In this document: positions 26,201 to 37,531 of the stretch, in pieces
Numbering within the stretch: the stretch's first letter is position 1
How the letters are laid out: each line of letters starts with the position of its first letter
Assembly (NCBI GenBank): GCA_964017045.1
Contig: OZ024794.1
Location: 48,053,013-48,117,012 of the forward strand
Source of the DNA: Omphiscola glabra
Lineage: Eukaryota > Mollusca > Gastropoda > Lymnaeidae
DNA: 64,000 nt
Direction of reading: 5' to 3'
Position numbers and translations under genes: made by a program
Notes under the pieces: generated by a model
What the model was told of the DNA's origin: nothing
What the model saw: only the letters and a program-made list of their open reading frames with translations
Database searches by the model: none

Positions 26201-29200
26201 GGTTTGTCTGTTCCACAAAGGCTTTTACACGGATTGATGTATATTGACCAAACTTGGCACATATATCCATCATTATCCAGAAGGAACTCTTAGGGGGTTG
26301 AGAACTTTCAATAACATTTTGTGTTGGGCTGGGGGCCCCGAATTCGTTTTTTTCTTGTATGAGCTATATAAAAAAATTACAAACAAATACTCCTACATGA
26401 ATGGATGGATATCGATCAAACTTAGTACACGTACACTTGATTATCCATTTTCAAATACCGAAGGATACTGAACTCATAATATCCATTCCTGTGGGGCCGG
26501 GGGCCCCGTTTCATTTTTCCTTATATGAGCTATATAAATATTGATAGGCTTAATACTTACAACATGAGTGGATGGATCTTGACTGAACTTAGTTCACATA
26601 CACTTGATTATCCATACTCAAATACTAAAGGGTACCAAACTCATAATATCTATTCCTGGGGGGCCGGGGGCCCCATTTCATTTTTCCTTTTATAAGCTAT
26701 ATAAATATTAATTGGCTCTGAAAACACTTTAGGTTCTATGTGATTTGATGGATATAGGCCTAGGGTGGTAGCAATGCACTTCACTGTACGTACTGAAACA
26801 CCGGGGGATTTAAAACTATTAATATCCAATCTAGAATTTTCCAGAAAGTTCGATAACTTTAAAGCGTTATATCTATGGCATTATTCAATAGATTTTAATG
26901 GGACAAATTTAAAATTTTAACTTCATAACTTACCCTAATGATTTTTAGAGGGCCCCATCTCAGGCTAAACTAATTCGGTACAATTATGGAATGGGCCCCC
27001 GGGGCCCATCTTTTAACTTAAATTTACTATAGTTATAGAAATGCATTTAGTTGTATAATTTTTCGTATTTGAAGAATAATTACTTAGACAAGACAGTTTT
27101 TACACAGTTCGAGGAGGATAATACATTTAATCTACAATGTTCCAGAAAGTTCTATATTAATAGCCTTAATACTCCTACATGGATGGATGGATCGTGACCA
27201 AATTTGGCACATATATCCATCATTATGCATAATGATCTCTTAAGGGGTTATGAACTTTTTATGACATTCCGTTTGGGGCGGGGGGCCCCGAATTCGTTTT
27301 TTTCTTATATGAGCTATATAAATAAAATGACCGACAAATACTCCTATATGAATTGATGGATCTTGACCAAACTTTGTACACATACACTTGATTATCCATA
27401 TTCAAATACCGAAGGGTATTGAATTCATAATATCCATCCCTCTGGGGCCGGGGGCCTCTTTTAATTTTTCCTTATATAAGCTATATTTAATTATTAATTT
27501 GCTTAGACCGGTACCCCATCGGCTTCGGGATCCCACCGGTATTGTTTTCCCTATGATATCGAGATACCACCGGGATCGGAATACCGATAGGATTTGGTCA
27601 TACCGGAATTGGGATCCAGAAGGATACGAATCCCACCAGGAATTGGTATACTACCGGGAGCGGGATACCGACGGAATTGGGATTCCACCGGGATCGGAAT
27701 AATTATAAGGCTGTAGACTTTTAAATGCTATCCCGGCAAATTTGCCGGGTATATCGGCTAGTATATATATAAAAGTGAAAATTTGTTTGTGGGTTTGTTT
27801 GTTTGTGGGTCTGTTCCACAAAGGCTTTTACGCGGATTGATGGAACTTGACCAAACTTGGCAGATATATCCATCATTATCCAGAAGGAACTCTTAAGGGG
27901 TTGAGATCTTTTAATAACACTTCGTGTGGGGCCGGGGGCCACGAATTCGTTTTTTTCTTATATGAGCTATATTAAAAAATTACAAACAAATGCTCCTACG
28001 TGAATGGATGGACATCGATCAAACTTAGTACACGTACACTTGATGATCCATATTCAAATACCGAAAGGTACTGAGCTCATAATATCCATTCCTCTGGGGC
28101 CGGGGGCCCCATTTCATTTTTCCTTATATAAGCTATATAAATATTAATAGGCTTAGACAACACTATAGGTTCTATATGAATTGATGGATATAGGCCAAGC
28201 GTGGTAGCAATACACTGTCCGTACTGAAACATCGATGGATTTAAAACTAATAATATCCAATCTAGAATTTTCTAGAAAGTTCGATAACTTTAAAACGCTA
28301 TATTTATGGCATTATTCAATAGATTTTAATGGGACAAATTTTAAATCTTAACTTCATAACTTACCTGAATGATTTTTAGAGGGCCCCATCTCAGTCATAT
28401 ATAATTCGGCACAATTATGGAATAGGCCCCCGGGGCCCATCTTTTAACTTAAATGTACTATAATGTAAAAATGCATTTAGTTGTAAAAATTTTCTTAATC
28501 TAAGAATAATTACTTAGAAAAGACAGTTTTTACACAGTTCCAGGAGGATAATACATTTAATCTAGAATGTTCCAGAAAGTTCTATAGGTCTGTAGGCTTA
28601 ATACTCCTACATGGATAGATAGATCTTGACCAAATTTGGCACATATATCCATCATTATTTGGAAAAAACGCTGAAGAGGTTATGAACTTTTTATGACACT
28701 CCGTTTGGGGCCGGGGGCTCAAACTGTCGTTTTTTCCTATATGAGCTATATAAATAAAATTAACAACAAATACTCCTTCATGAATAGATGGATCTTCAGC
28801 AAACTTAGTACACATACACTTGATTATCCATATTCAAATATCGAAGAGTACTGAACTTATAATATCCATTTCTCTGGGGCCGGGGGCCCCGTTTCATTTT
28901 TCCTTATATGAGCTATATAAATATCAATAGGCTTAGACAACACTACAATTTATATGTGAATAGCTCGATATAGGCCAAGATGGAATGGGATCCCATAGAG
29001 AACAGTATACTAACGGGATCTGTAGGTCACCGGGATCGGGGTCCTAATGCAATCCCGGGCCACGCCGGGTATATCAGCTAGTTCTACAATAAAAAGAAAC
29101 AGCTTACAGTTACCGGTATTAAGATGATAGTTTAAAATTTTTAATAGTGACAGTACATTAACTTTATTCCCGCAAGCAACTGACGGGACCTAATATAGGA

Positions 29201-30332
29201 GTAGAGTAAGTCACTGCCAAGCAAACACATCACATGAGGTGACTTATTGTATCATGCTTTGCATTGGGCTAGCAACCCATTCATTGCAAGAACCTCAACT
29301 ACTGCTACGAAAACATCCCCTACCAATAAACAATTGCCACCCCCAGCCAGGGTGGGTCCTTATGAAGGGATTATGACGCAGGTTAGCCAAACCCATAAGT
29401 GAGCTGATTTGCTGACTTCCTATCTGATGCTGAGGAAAATGTGGGAGGACGGGAAGACAAAACAAGTAGGAGGAAGACCAAGAGCCACATGGAAGAGAGG
29501 AGTAGAGACAGAGGTGAAGAAATGAAGAAAAGCTGGGCTGAACTAGCCCAGGACAGGGAAAGATGGAAAAGTATTGTGGATGGCCTATGCTCCATTGGAA
29601 GTGAGAATGGCTCAGAATAGAAAAAGACATTAACTTTATGATAACATTCTATTTAAAATCATAATGCCGGGTAACTAAAACTTTTACCTTAGGTCGTTTC
29701 CACTCAATTTTATTGTTATCTTTGACAATAGCAATTTCTAAGGGAAAGTCCTCATCTACATATAAATTATATGGGTCTCCATGGGGTCTTTCATCTGGTT
29801 CTTCATCCCGAAAATATTTCCGGAAATCAACAGATTTGATCATAAGTCCCACACTATTCTTTTGGTAGCCTTCATAATCTGCAATACCATCATCATCAAA
29901 TGGTGTATCATCCTCTTCGTACACAGTTGGGGGTGGTTTTATAATAGTGTGTTTGGGTGTGTGAGGTACTGGTTTGCTGCGCTCATCCCTGTACTCAGAA
30001 TAAGCATCATGGTTTTCTCCATTTAAGTTGTGTCTATCAGAACTGTCAAAATAGTCATCATGACCCTTATATTGTTCCTTTCCCATTTCTAAATGCTGTA
30101 CCTCACTACCATAATAGGGATCTTCCCAATCATTATGCTTAGAATTTTCATTGGGGTTATGTGTTAGTCTGTTACTCTCCATGTGCTCAAGATCTCTTCT
30201 ATCATCTATGTTATCTGTTGTTCTGTGGTCATTTCTAAATCTTTCTCTGTCATAGTGTGAATGGTCACTCTCTCTGAAGTCAACCTTTTTTGAGTGATCT
30301 CTTTCTGAAGACTGTGATGCACCACACCCCAT
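20222..30332 (-). CDS. Calpain with N-terminal lipidation motif and two C2-like domains
   Basis: Coding exons in transcript order: 30332-29688, 25962-25831, 25380-25175, 24828-24651, 24276-24211, 23942-23869, 23696-23533, 23003-22902, 22778-22678, 22112-21901, 21682-21603, 21383-21267, 20857-20778 and 20449-20222 (TAA); 794 residues. This is a Ca-dependent cysteine protease. The start is placed at MGCGAS, a typical myristoylation (Gly2) and palmitoylation (Cys3) signal; an in-frame Met 21 codons upstream is less convincing. Residues 1 to about 180 are a charged, probably disordered linker. The protease core holds GQGSAGTCWF (Cys241), GGHAYSL (His400) and RNPWG (Asn420), so the triad is intact. 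Two C2-like (CBSW) domains follow, at about 489-627 and 628-794, each ending in a PGRY/PSGRY...P segment. There is no penta-EF-hand. The CysPc-C2L-C2L order resembles calpain-10 or calpain-7, without visible MIT domains. Intron 1 carries two Helitrons. Confidence 0.92.
20870..21040 (-). repeat. Diverged minus-strand copy of the hammerhead-bearing repeat
   Basis: Reverse-complement homologue of 9440-9605 with the same ACCTTGTTCT and GCTTGAATGCAGTCC blocks. The core is decayed (CTGAGGA, then CAAAAC). It lies in the calpain intron between exons 12 and 13, 13 bp from the exon at 20857. Confidence 0.55.
26162..27761 (+). mobile_element. Non-autonomous Helitron copy 1 (calpain intron 1)
   Basis: Begins TCATATATATAAAAGTG and ends with the perfect palindrome CCCGGCAAATTTGCCGGG, then TATATCGG and CTAG. 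A hairpin shortly before CTAG is the Helitron 3' end. The interior repeats blocks of the type CCAAACTTGGCACATATATC and GGGGCCGGGGGCCCC, with a degenerate CACCGGGATCGG array near the 3' end. No Rep/helicase is encoded. Confidence 0.75.
27762..29081 (+). mobile_element. Non-autonomous Helitron copy 2, head-to-tail with copy 1
   Basis: Starts TATATATATAAAAGTG directly after the CTAG of copy 1. It shares the same internal blocks and ends with a CCCGG...CCGGG hairpin, TATATCAG and CTAG at 29078-29081. It is shorter than copy 1 because the 3' internal array is reduced. Confidence 0.75.
29430..29625 (+). pseudogene. 3' end of a non-LTR retrotransposon
   Basis: Reads as the typical C-terminal tail of such elements with a frameshift: a VGGRPRATWKRGVETEVK-type stretch, then KKSWAELAQDRERWKSIVDGL and a stop at about 29620. 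It lies in calpain intron 1, opposite in strand to the gene. Confidence 0.65.
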
Positions 30333-30523
30333 TTTACTTTCAGCAATAGGACCTCCAAATAACTTAAGTTTATGTGAAACTTTAAATTGTTTCAAATGGC
30401 ATATTTTTCATTCATTCTAGTCTGGAATGGCTGCTTAGGAAACATCTCCAACATATGATGTCACATAAGGTTGTTTTCTAGGGGATTATTAAAAAAACCA
30501 CAATCAAATAAGACAAAATCGTA

Positions 30524-30731
30524 AATGCAAAGAGCATGCACTATGACATATCACATGGCCACCATCATGGTTGCAACGACCCGTGAACTTTTACAGGTTC
30601 ATGGATCATGGCAACCAAGATGGTGACATGCCATGGTCATGTTAAGGAAAATTTAACACTATTAACAAAAATCTAAAACATAACCTTAACAAAAACATGT
30701 TAATGATGTCACGGTGCAATCTCTTTGCATT
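30524..30731. mobile_element. Palindromic MITE upstream of the calpain start
   Basis: Outer arms AATGCAAAGAGCATGCAC and, reversed, AATGCAAAGAGATTGCACC match. An inner pair (ACCATCATGGTTGC against ACCATCTTGGTTGC reversed) folds around GTGAACTTTTACAGGTTCAT. The whole 208 bp could form a cruciform or hairpin. It lies about 190-400 bp upstream of the calpain ATG, where a promoter or 5' leader is expected. Confidence 0.65.
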
Positions 30732-30885
30732 AGCCAACAAAATATTTAATATTTTTTAATTTAATAGAAAGTAAGTGTCAATAATTTACTATGAATTTTT
30801 AAAAAATCAATTATGTTAGCTAATGTCTGTTCAGTGTGTCAGTTTGAGTTTCTGTGTAGGATTCTCTCCCTTTTATTTATTTATG

Positions 30886-31150
30886 GATAGTTACTACTAT
30901 AAATGACATCTGAATAGCATTAGTCAAAATGGGCCCGGACACGGGTACCATTAAGCTCAATGTTATTTGGATGTCATTTGTGGTAGTTTTATTTTAGTAA
31001 AACTGAAGAATTAACATTTCATGTGTAATAGTGCATTCAATTATCTTTCATTTGATACCTTATTTGGTCTTAAAAACCCAACAATAATATTTTAAATCGT
31101 TTTTTAATCCCAACCTCTCAATTCTGGTACCTGTGTACCTATAGCCACTT
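30886..31150. repeat. Dispersed repeat, second copy of 1-275
   Basis: Nearly identical to 90-270 from GGATGTCATTTGT onward. Its edge is a hairpin: AAATGACATCTGAATAGC is repeated inverted about 45 bp later as GTTATTTGGATGTCATTT. Confidence 0.7.
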
Positions 31151-32370
31151 CAGAGAGAAAATGTGCTGTTTTAGCTACTTAACAATTTAATGAAACAATT
31201 TGAGCCGGTACATAAATTTTTCTTGGGGAACGTAGCAACTTTATTGTATCCCTCTAGATATGCGACAAGAAGTGTCAACAACCTGCAGTCGCTCCCCTCC
31301 CTCATCTAAAGCATAATGTGTGCTTCAGTTACACTCCGTCACTATGTGTTAAGATATTAGGCTAGTCTTGTCTTACTCTTAGTCTTAGTTATTAGTCAAT
31401 CAGTATGAGGGGTTATTGACATTTATTGGATTCAAATTGCACTTTAATGTCAATTCAGTTATAAAATTACACAACATTAATTTATATTTGATTACAAACG
31501 ACTTACATTTACACAATATCCAATTTTATTGTTTATGACACAAGCCGATCCAGATCATGTACGTAGGCAACACTTGGCAACACGGTAAACAAGACGCCGC
31601 AAACACAAATTAAGTCGTAATACAATATGTCGTAATATTAGCAAACAGTTTTTGGCCATCACTACATTAACTAAGGGTCGTAAACCGGGATCGACTCTCG
31701 AAAATACCTGGATCGACTCTGGAAAGGGTTCGTTTGCAAATTACGTCACGCTTAAGAAAGAAAAAAAAGGGGGGGGGGGGTTCGAGAATTTGTGACAATT
31801 TTGTAACTGGGGGGTGGGGGTGTATTTAAAAAATTTGTGACGTCACGTTTGTTTATTTTATAAAATCTAAAATTATATAATTTTGAAAAATCTTTATTTA
31901 ATTAATTTTAAAAATATAAATATGAGGTCGAAGTTGCCTCAGGTATTATTAAAATTATAGGTACTATAAAATTGTTAGCTTTAGATTATCTACAAAAGTA
32001 GAATTGTTAACTTTTTTTAAACATTGAATTCTTACATAATCCCGGGTAAAGTGACTTAACTCTTTAATGCCTAGGCATAAACTAAATAGTAGATCGGAAC
32101 TCACCCACACACCCGTTCACACAACCACGAAGCAGACGCGGTCAACCACGATAATTTGAGCAACAGTGTCAACCCGCCCCCATCGACCCAGTTTTGCAGC
32201 CGTTCACCAGATGAGCATCGCACGAGAAATTCTTAAAATGTCGCGTGTGTAGACATACAGATGACGCTCGGCGCATAAGATTACGCTCCACAAGATGGAA
32301 TTGCGAGTAGAGATAAAGTCTTTAATAAAAAAAGTTGACCAGGAAAGTGATCTTAGTAGGCCTAAGCCTA
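31150..32370. other. Intergenic sequence with G-runs
   Basis: No gene recognised. GGATCGACTCTC at 31688 faces GGAGAGTCGACC at about 32781, a weak inverted pair that may mark a decayed element. A run of 10 G lies near 31770. Confidence 0.35.
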
Positions 32371-32381
32371 ATGCTCTAGGG

Positions 32382-32537
32382 CAGAGGCTCCCAAACTTTT
32401 TGAGTCATGGCACCTTTGCTTGGTCGGATGTAAAATTCTAGCAAGTGCACAGCGAAATAACGCATTTTTAACTCGCGCTGCTTCTATGAAGAGCCACACA
32501 TCCTCAGGGCACCGCGATGCACATGCCATAGCCTATG
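32382..32537. mobile_element. Short hAT MITE
   Basis: Left end CAGAGGCTCCCAAACTTTTT is a common hAT terminus. Flanks CTCTAGGG (32374-32381) and TTCTAGGG (32538-32545) form a 7/8 matching 8-bp target duplication. The right terminus (CATAGCCTATG) is diverged. Confidence 0.6.
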
Positions 32538-32545
32538 TTCTAGGG

Positions 32546-35357
32546 CGGGGGTGGGGTGGGTTCTGATTCCGTAATTGTATTTACGTGGTCGACGTGGGCA
32601 TAGGAATCTAAAAATGTAGTCTGTAAACGAAAAGGTAGTAGCGTAGCCGAGAGGGTGCATTTTAAGTCTGAAATACGGGAAACTGAAGCACAATTAATAT
32701 TTAACTTAACATTCTTAAAACCGCCCATGCATTAACAAAGTACAATAACCAAAACATTAAAAAAAAAAAAAAAAATTTTTGGAGAGTCGACCCCCCCCCC
32801 CCCTTTTTTTTTCTCTCTTCTTCCTCTTCCCCCTTAGTGCGTACGTAACGGAAGTTGAAAAAAACAACAATTATATTTGACCTCCGACCTTAAAGTTTAT
32901 TATTGTGTATGTCACAAGCTATTTGTTTACTTTATTGGTAAGAGTTTCAATTCTGAAAAATATTTAGTAAGTATGTCTTGGAGCCTAATTGAACACGTTT
33001 TTTAAGTACAGACAAGAAAGTGAATAAATTAGGACTTAACTTATACCATAAAATATGATAAAATAATCATTTCTTTTAATAATTTAAGATAGGTCTGAGT
33101 GAACCGAGTCTGACTCTGAGGTGACTGATGAGAGTGGACTTATAAATAATATAAATTATAATTAGCAGTAGTAGTAGAGTTAGGGCAGGCGCTACTGACT
33201 ATTTAATTTATTACTACTAACAATACCAATACTAATAGTATACTAATAACTAATAATTATGTATGAGTATGACTTTACTCGTCATACTACTCAATTTCAA
33301 TCAAATAGTCTATTCAATAGTCATACTCATTACTCATAGTAGGCATAGCCATAATATAATAATAAGAATGTAGTGCAGTAGGCTACTGAGTCAGTAGGCC
33401 TATATAGTGAGTGATAGTGAAATCCACTGAAGTGATAGTTTAATATTTAATTATTTTAATTAAATTATAATTCAGTACTTACTTACTATTAGTGTAAGCA
33501 TAAGATAAGGTGAACAATTTTTTCAAAATGAAAACCAGGATTTTGTTTTAAATGTTCACATTTAAAACCAGGACATATGAAATAGTTCTGCGCCAAGAGG
33601 CAAGAGTATCTGAAAAAAACCAACATAAAACAAAAGAGCCTAATTATTTGGGATTATTACTGATTAGGCCTACGCCTACATGGTCCAAGTCCATGATGTG
33701 GAGAGCATGTCTTCTGTCAGAGAGGCCTTCTTTTTAAAAAATATATTATCGTGAAGCCTATTTTGATTAATTATAGCTCTTTTAGCTGCCACATATATTA
33801 TGCCTGGACATCACTGACATCAGATGTAATCAGTGTTTTGATAATTTAGGCCTATAGCCTAGGATATGTTAAAATTATTTTTTGTTTGTTGTAGTCCTAA
33901 ACGGTACTGGTTTCAGCTCAAAAGGTCCAAAACTATTACTGTCCTGCTAAAATCAGTAAAAATGGTCACCTTATATCCTTATATTATTTTTATCATGTTT
34001 AGCCTGTGTAGGCACATGTTTAGGCCTATAAATAGGCCATTTTTAGGCAAAATTTTAAACTAATTTAATAAAATCATAATGATAATAACCTACATTGATA
34101 TCCATTCATTATGCAGGTTAATGTTATTAAAATTTGTACATTTATTATTTAAAAACTTGTTATAAGTTAATATAAGTCATCAAAGTATTCATAGGCCTAT
34201 ATTTCAGTTATTAATTATTACACTCTACTCCCATTTTTTATAAATGTTATTGATTGTAATTCAATGCTGACTCAAAATAATCAAATCAATTATTATTTAT
34301 ACAACTAATCCAGTATTGCAATAAAACTTATAAAAAATAAATTACTAGCCTAACGTTTAAAATTTAGCATTAGCCTTAAAATCTTAATAACTTATATCTG
34401 ATCTCTCTCCAACTGACACTGTCACACTTTATCTTGATGTGAATTTACCAGAGCCAGAGGGTCTGACTTTCACAATTGATCTTGACATGCATTTACCTGA
34501 AGGCCCGAACAACTAATATCTTTATGTTTAATCATTTTACAACTTTAAGACATTGAAAATTTAAAATCGATTAAAAATATTTGCTTAATTTCTTCTTTTA
34601 AGTTCACTGTCCACTAATTTGGGTAATCCACCTCCCCCAAACAAACCAAAAGATTAATATTGTCGAATTTATAATATTTATTGATCTTTGGTATCATAAT
34701 CATTGACTTTAGTAGATGCTGGTAAAATTATTATAAAAAATAAGCACAAACTCAAAAAATTTATTAATATGACACCATCTAGAAAATTCATGTTTCATTG
34801 CTGATTGAATGTGATGTGCGCTTTGATTTAATCATAAATATGGCTAAGTTGGACAGAGGGTAGTAAGACCATCTTTATTGGGATTAAATCAACTTAAGTG
34901 TTTCAATGAACACAATAGCAGCAATAGCTTTAATACAAAGTACTATCACTAGGCTTTAAAAAGAATTTGCTTGTAACACATTTTTTTAAATAAGAGTATT
35001 AATGATAAACATGAAAGAGTATGAAAGTTAGGTAGGGCATACAAGGCTTTGATCCAAAATATATCTTATATTTCCATTGATATCAGATATTTTTTAAAAT
35101 CACATCACTTTATCAATCCTGCTTCATCAATTAAAAAAATTATATTGCAAAGTGGTGGGTATTGGACAAGTCACATTTCTCTCACCTTACATATGGTATC
35201 TGATAATTTGGAAACATGAATATATAGATGTGCGGTTAAAAAAAAAAAGACGTTTATAAAAATAAAATATAGTTGCCTCTTGTGAGTTGATAAAATTATT
35301 AAAGTTTGACATTCTTTTTAGTAACATTTATGCATCATAAAGTAAGTTAAAGGATAT
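32546..35357. other. Intergenic AT-rich sequence
   Basis: Holds a poly-A/poly-C tract at 32760-32815, a cryptic simple region rich in TAGTA/TACTA at 33160-33420, and scattered GGCCTA hexamers. No coding block was found. Confidence 0.5.
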
Positions 35358-35374
35358 GTATTATGTGGTTCCAT

Positions 35375-35545
35375 GACAAAACGACAAGTGACAAAACGAC
35401 AAGGGACAAAACGACAAGTGGCAAAACGACAAGTGACAAAATGACAAGGTGACAAAACGACAAGGTGACAAAACGACAAGGTGACAAAATGACACGGTGA
35501 CAAAACGACAAAGTGACAAAACGACAAGGTGACAAAATGACAAGT
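35375..35545. repeat. GTGACAAAACGACAAG minisatellite, left end
   Basis: About 11 units of 14-17 bp. The overlapping minus-strand frames (SFCHLVVLS-type) are products of the repeat, not genes. Confidence 0.85.
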
Positions 35546-35585
35546 CTTCAACGCCAACGCCTCCACTGTCTTTAATGCCTTACAT

Positions 35586-35959
35586 CAATGTTTCCCAACG
35601 TGGGGCCCATGCCCCACAGGGGGGCAATTTGAAAATGAGCTATCTAGAACTTGAAATCACAAAAATTTCACTAACGTTAAACAAAAATTATTAATAATAA
35701 TTAAAATAATATCGAAAAATCTTTCATTAAAATTATTTCATACTTGAATGTCAGTTCTCCATATATGTTTTGAAAATTTACTTGCTATGTTTCCTCACCA
35801 TTTTCCTAGTGATTTCTTCCTAAAACCTATCATTAAAGCTTCTTCAGTGAGCAACTGTATTTTTGAATATTAAAAATTATGTATAAGTTACACGGGGGGG
35901 CATAAGAATTTTAGAAAGGCTTAGGTGGGGCATGGCACAAAAAAGGTTGGGAGACACTG
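35586..35959. mobile_element. hAT MITE inside the inverted-repeat transposon
   Basis: Ends CAATGTTTCCCAACGTGGGG and AAAAAGGTTGGGAGACACTG. Flanks CCTTACAT (35578-35585) and CTTTGCAT (35960-35967) match 6/8. The inverted arm near 37424-37440 carries the uninterrupted site, which confirms the insertion. Confidence 0.8.
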
Positions 35960-36062
35960 CTTTGCATACAATAAAGTATGGTAAACTTTTAAAGATATTT
36001 AACATGCCCTATAATTGGGGAAACACAGTATTGGTTTATCAGACTAACCCTAACCCCAAACC

Positions 36063-36186
36063 TTGTCATTTTGTCACCTTGTCGTTTTGTCACTTGTCGT
36101 TTTGTCACCTTGTCGTTTTGTCACTTGTCGTTTTGTCACCTTGTCGTTTTGTCACCTTGTCGTTTTGTCACTTGTCGTTTTGTCTG
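36063..36186. repeat. Inverted CTTGTCGTTTTGTCAC minisatellite, internal
   Basis: About eight units, reverse-complementary to the array at 35375-35545, followed by TCTGGTTTCCG. Confidence 0.85.
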
Positions 36187-36297
36187 GTTTCCGTTGCAAA
36201 AAGGATAAACTCGTGCGGCGGTCACATCAAAGAGCTTTGATGTTCGCAGCGATGGCGGAAATATTGTTAATTTCTTAGGGGAGTTGTCGGCCTAATT

Positions 36298-36494
36298 CAG
36301 TGGTTCTTAGCCTGTGGGTCGCGACCCTTTTGGGGGTCGAACGACCATTTCACAGGGGTTGCCTAAGACCATCGGAAAACACATATACTCTACAGTTATG
36401 TAGTAGCAACGAAAATAATTGTGTTGTTGGGGGTCGCCACAACATTGGGAACTGTTATAAAGGGTCGCGGCATTTGGAAGGTTGAGAACCACTG
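36298..36494. mobile_element. SPIN-like hAT MITE (197 bp)
   Basis: Starts CAGTGGTTCTTAGCCTGTGG and ends AAGGTTGAGAACCACTG. It is flanked by a perfect 8-bp duplication, GCCTAATT, at 36290-36297 and 36495-36502. Both terminal regions, including the GGGTCGCGACCC and GGTCGAACGACC blocks and CCATCGGAAAACACATAT, match the SPIN non-autonomous hAT family as I remember it from tetrapod genomes. SPIN is known for horizontal transfer and has been reported in Lymnaea. Confidence 0.8.
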
Positions 36495-37470
36495 GCCTAA
36501 TTCTATGTTATTCGTGAGGAAAAATACCATGAGTTGACACATGTGCTCTAGAAGCTGGAATTTGTGATCAACAGTATAGTGCTGTGTAATTGTAGTTTCC
36601 TGTACAGTATAATTAGATAGTAATACACCTTTTGAGATCATAATCTTATATGCAACATAACAGACATACTTTGAGATAATTAAAAAAAACTTTAATTTTA
36701 TTTATAATTACTTTATTTAGTAATTGTAATTAATTACTCTCCATGTTATTGACCTTTTTTAATTGCTCAGTAAATGTTTATTTTCAGAGTAAAAGTGAAA
36801 ATACTGAATAGCAGATCACATGCTTATGAATAGAGTGTCATGGTATACAACATACTCATATATATATGACCCAATATGACATACATTTTGTCTCCAAGTA
36901 ATGAGCAAGCTGAAAATTAAAATGTACATTATGTCATGCTTGCTCATACGCACAGAAATTACTGAAATTTGTAAGGGTCTGCTACAAAATATGATTGTGT
37001 ATTCAGATATACATTAAAATCATTTAAAGAATTTCTCTGACTTTCTTGTATAACAATAAAATCCAAAAGCTTGTTCCAAGTAATGTGCATGTTACTGCAC
37101 TGTAAAAGGAAATATGTCTTAGTAAAACAATGTTGATGTTTTAAGTTAATGAAACAAATTAACAAAAATTCACTATATAAAAATGTTGTAAGTAAAAATA
37201 TAATTGTAATTACAGGTCAATAGTGGAGTAATTTGTAATGGTAATTAATTATAATTTTGAATGAAGTAATGGAAATTGTAGATAATTACAAAAATAGGTC
37301 ATGTAACTCTAACTAATGGTAATTAATTACATTTTAATGTAATTATGCGCAAGTCTGATAACCGAATACCGTGTTTCTCCAACGATGAGGCATGTAAAAT
37401 ATCTTAAAAAGTTGACCTTACTTTATTGTATGTAAGGCATTAAAGACGGTGGAGGCGTTGACTTTGAAGA

Positions 37471-37514
37471 CTTGTCGTTTTGTCCCTTGTCGTTTTGTCA
37501 CTTGTCGTTTTGTC
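37471..37514. repeat. CTTGTCGTTTTGTC minisatellite, right end
   Basis: About three units, inverted relative to the left-end array. Confidence 0.8.
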
Positions 37515-37531
37515 TGGTTACCGTATTATGT

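Larger units (their letters stand above)
35366..37522. mobile_element. 2.16-kb inverted-repeat transposon with minisatellite termini
   Basis: Flanked by identical 8-bp GTATTATG (35358-35365 and 37523-37530). The left end is an array of GTGACAAAACGACAAG units (35375-35545). The right end has the inverted array (37471-37514), and another inverted array lies at 36063-36186. Inside the arrays, the arms at 35546-36046 and 37351-37470 are inverted copies of each other once the MITE at 35586-35959 is removed. No transposase is evident, so the superfamily is uncertain. Confidence 0.7.

Noticed and set aside
29295..29630. 111-codon minus-strand frame
   Set aside because: Antisense of a non-LTR retrotransposon tail that reads sensibly on the plus strand.
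35318..36278. Frames rich in SFCHLVVLS repeats
   Set aside because: Direct translation of the GACAAAACGACAAG minisatellites at the transposon ends.
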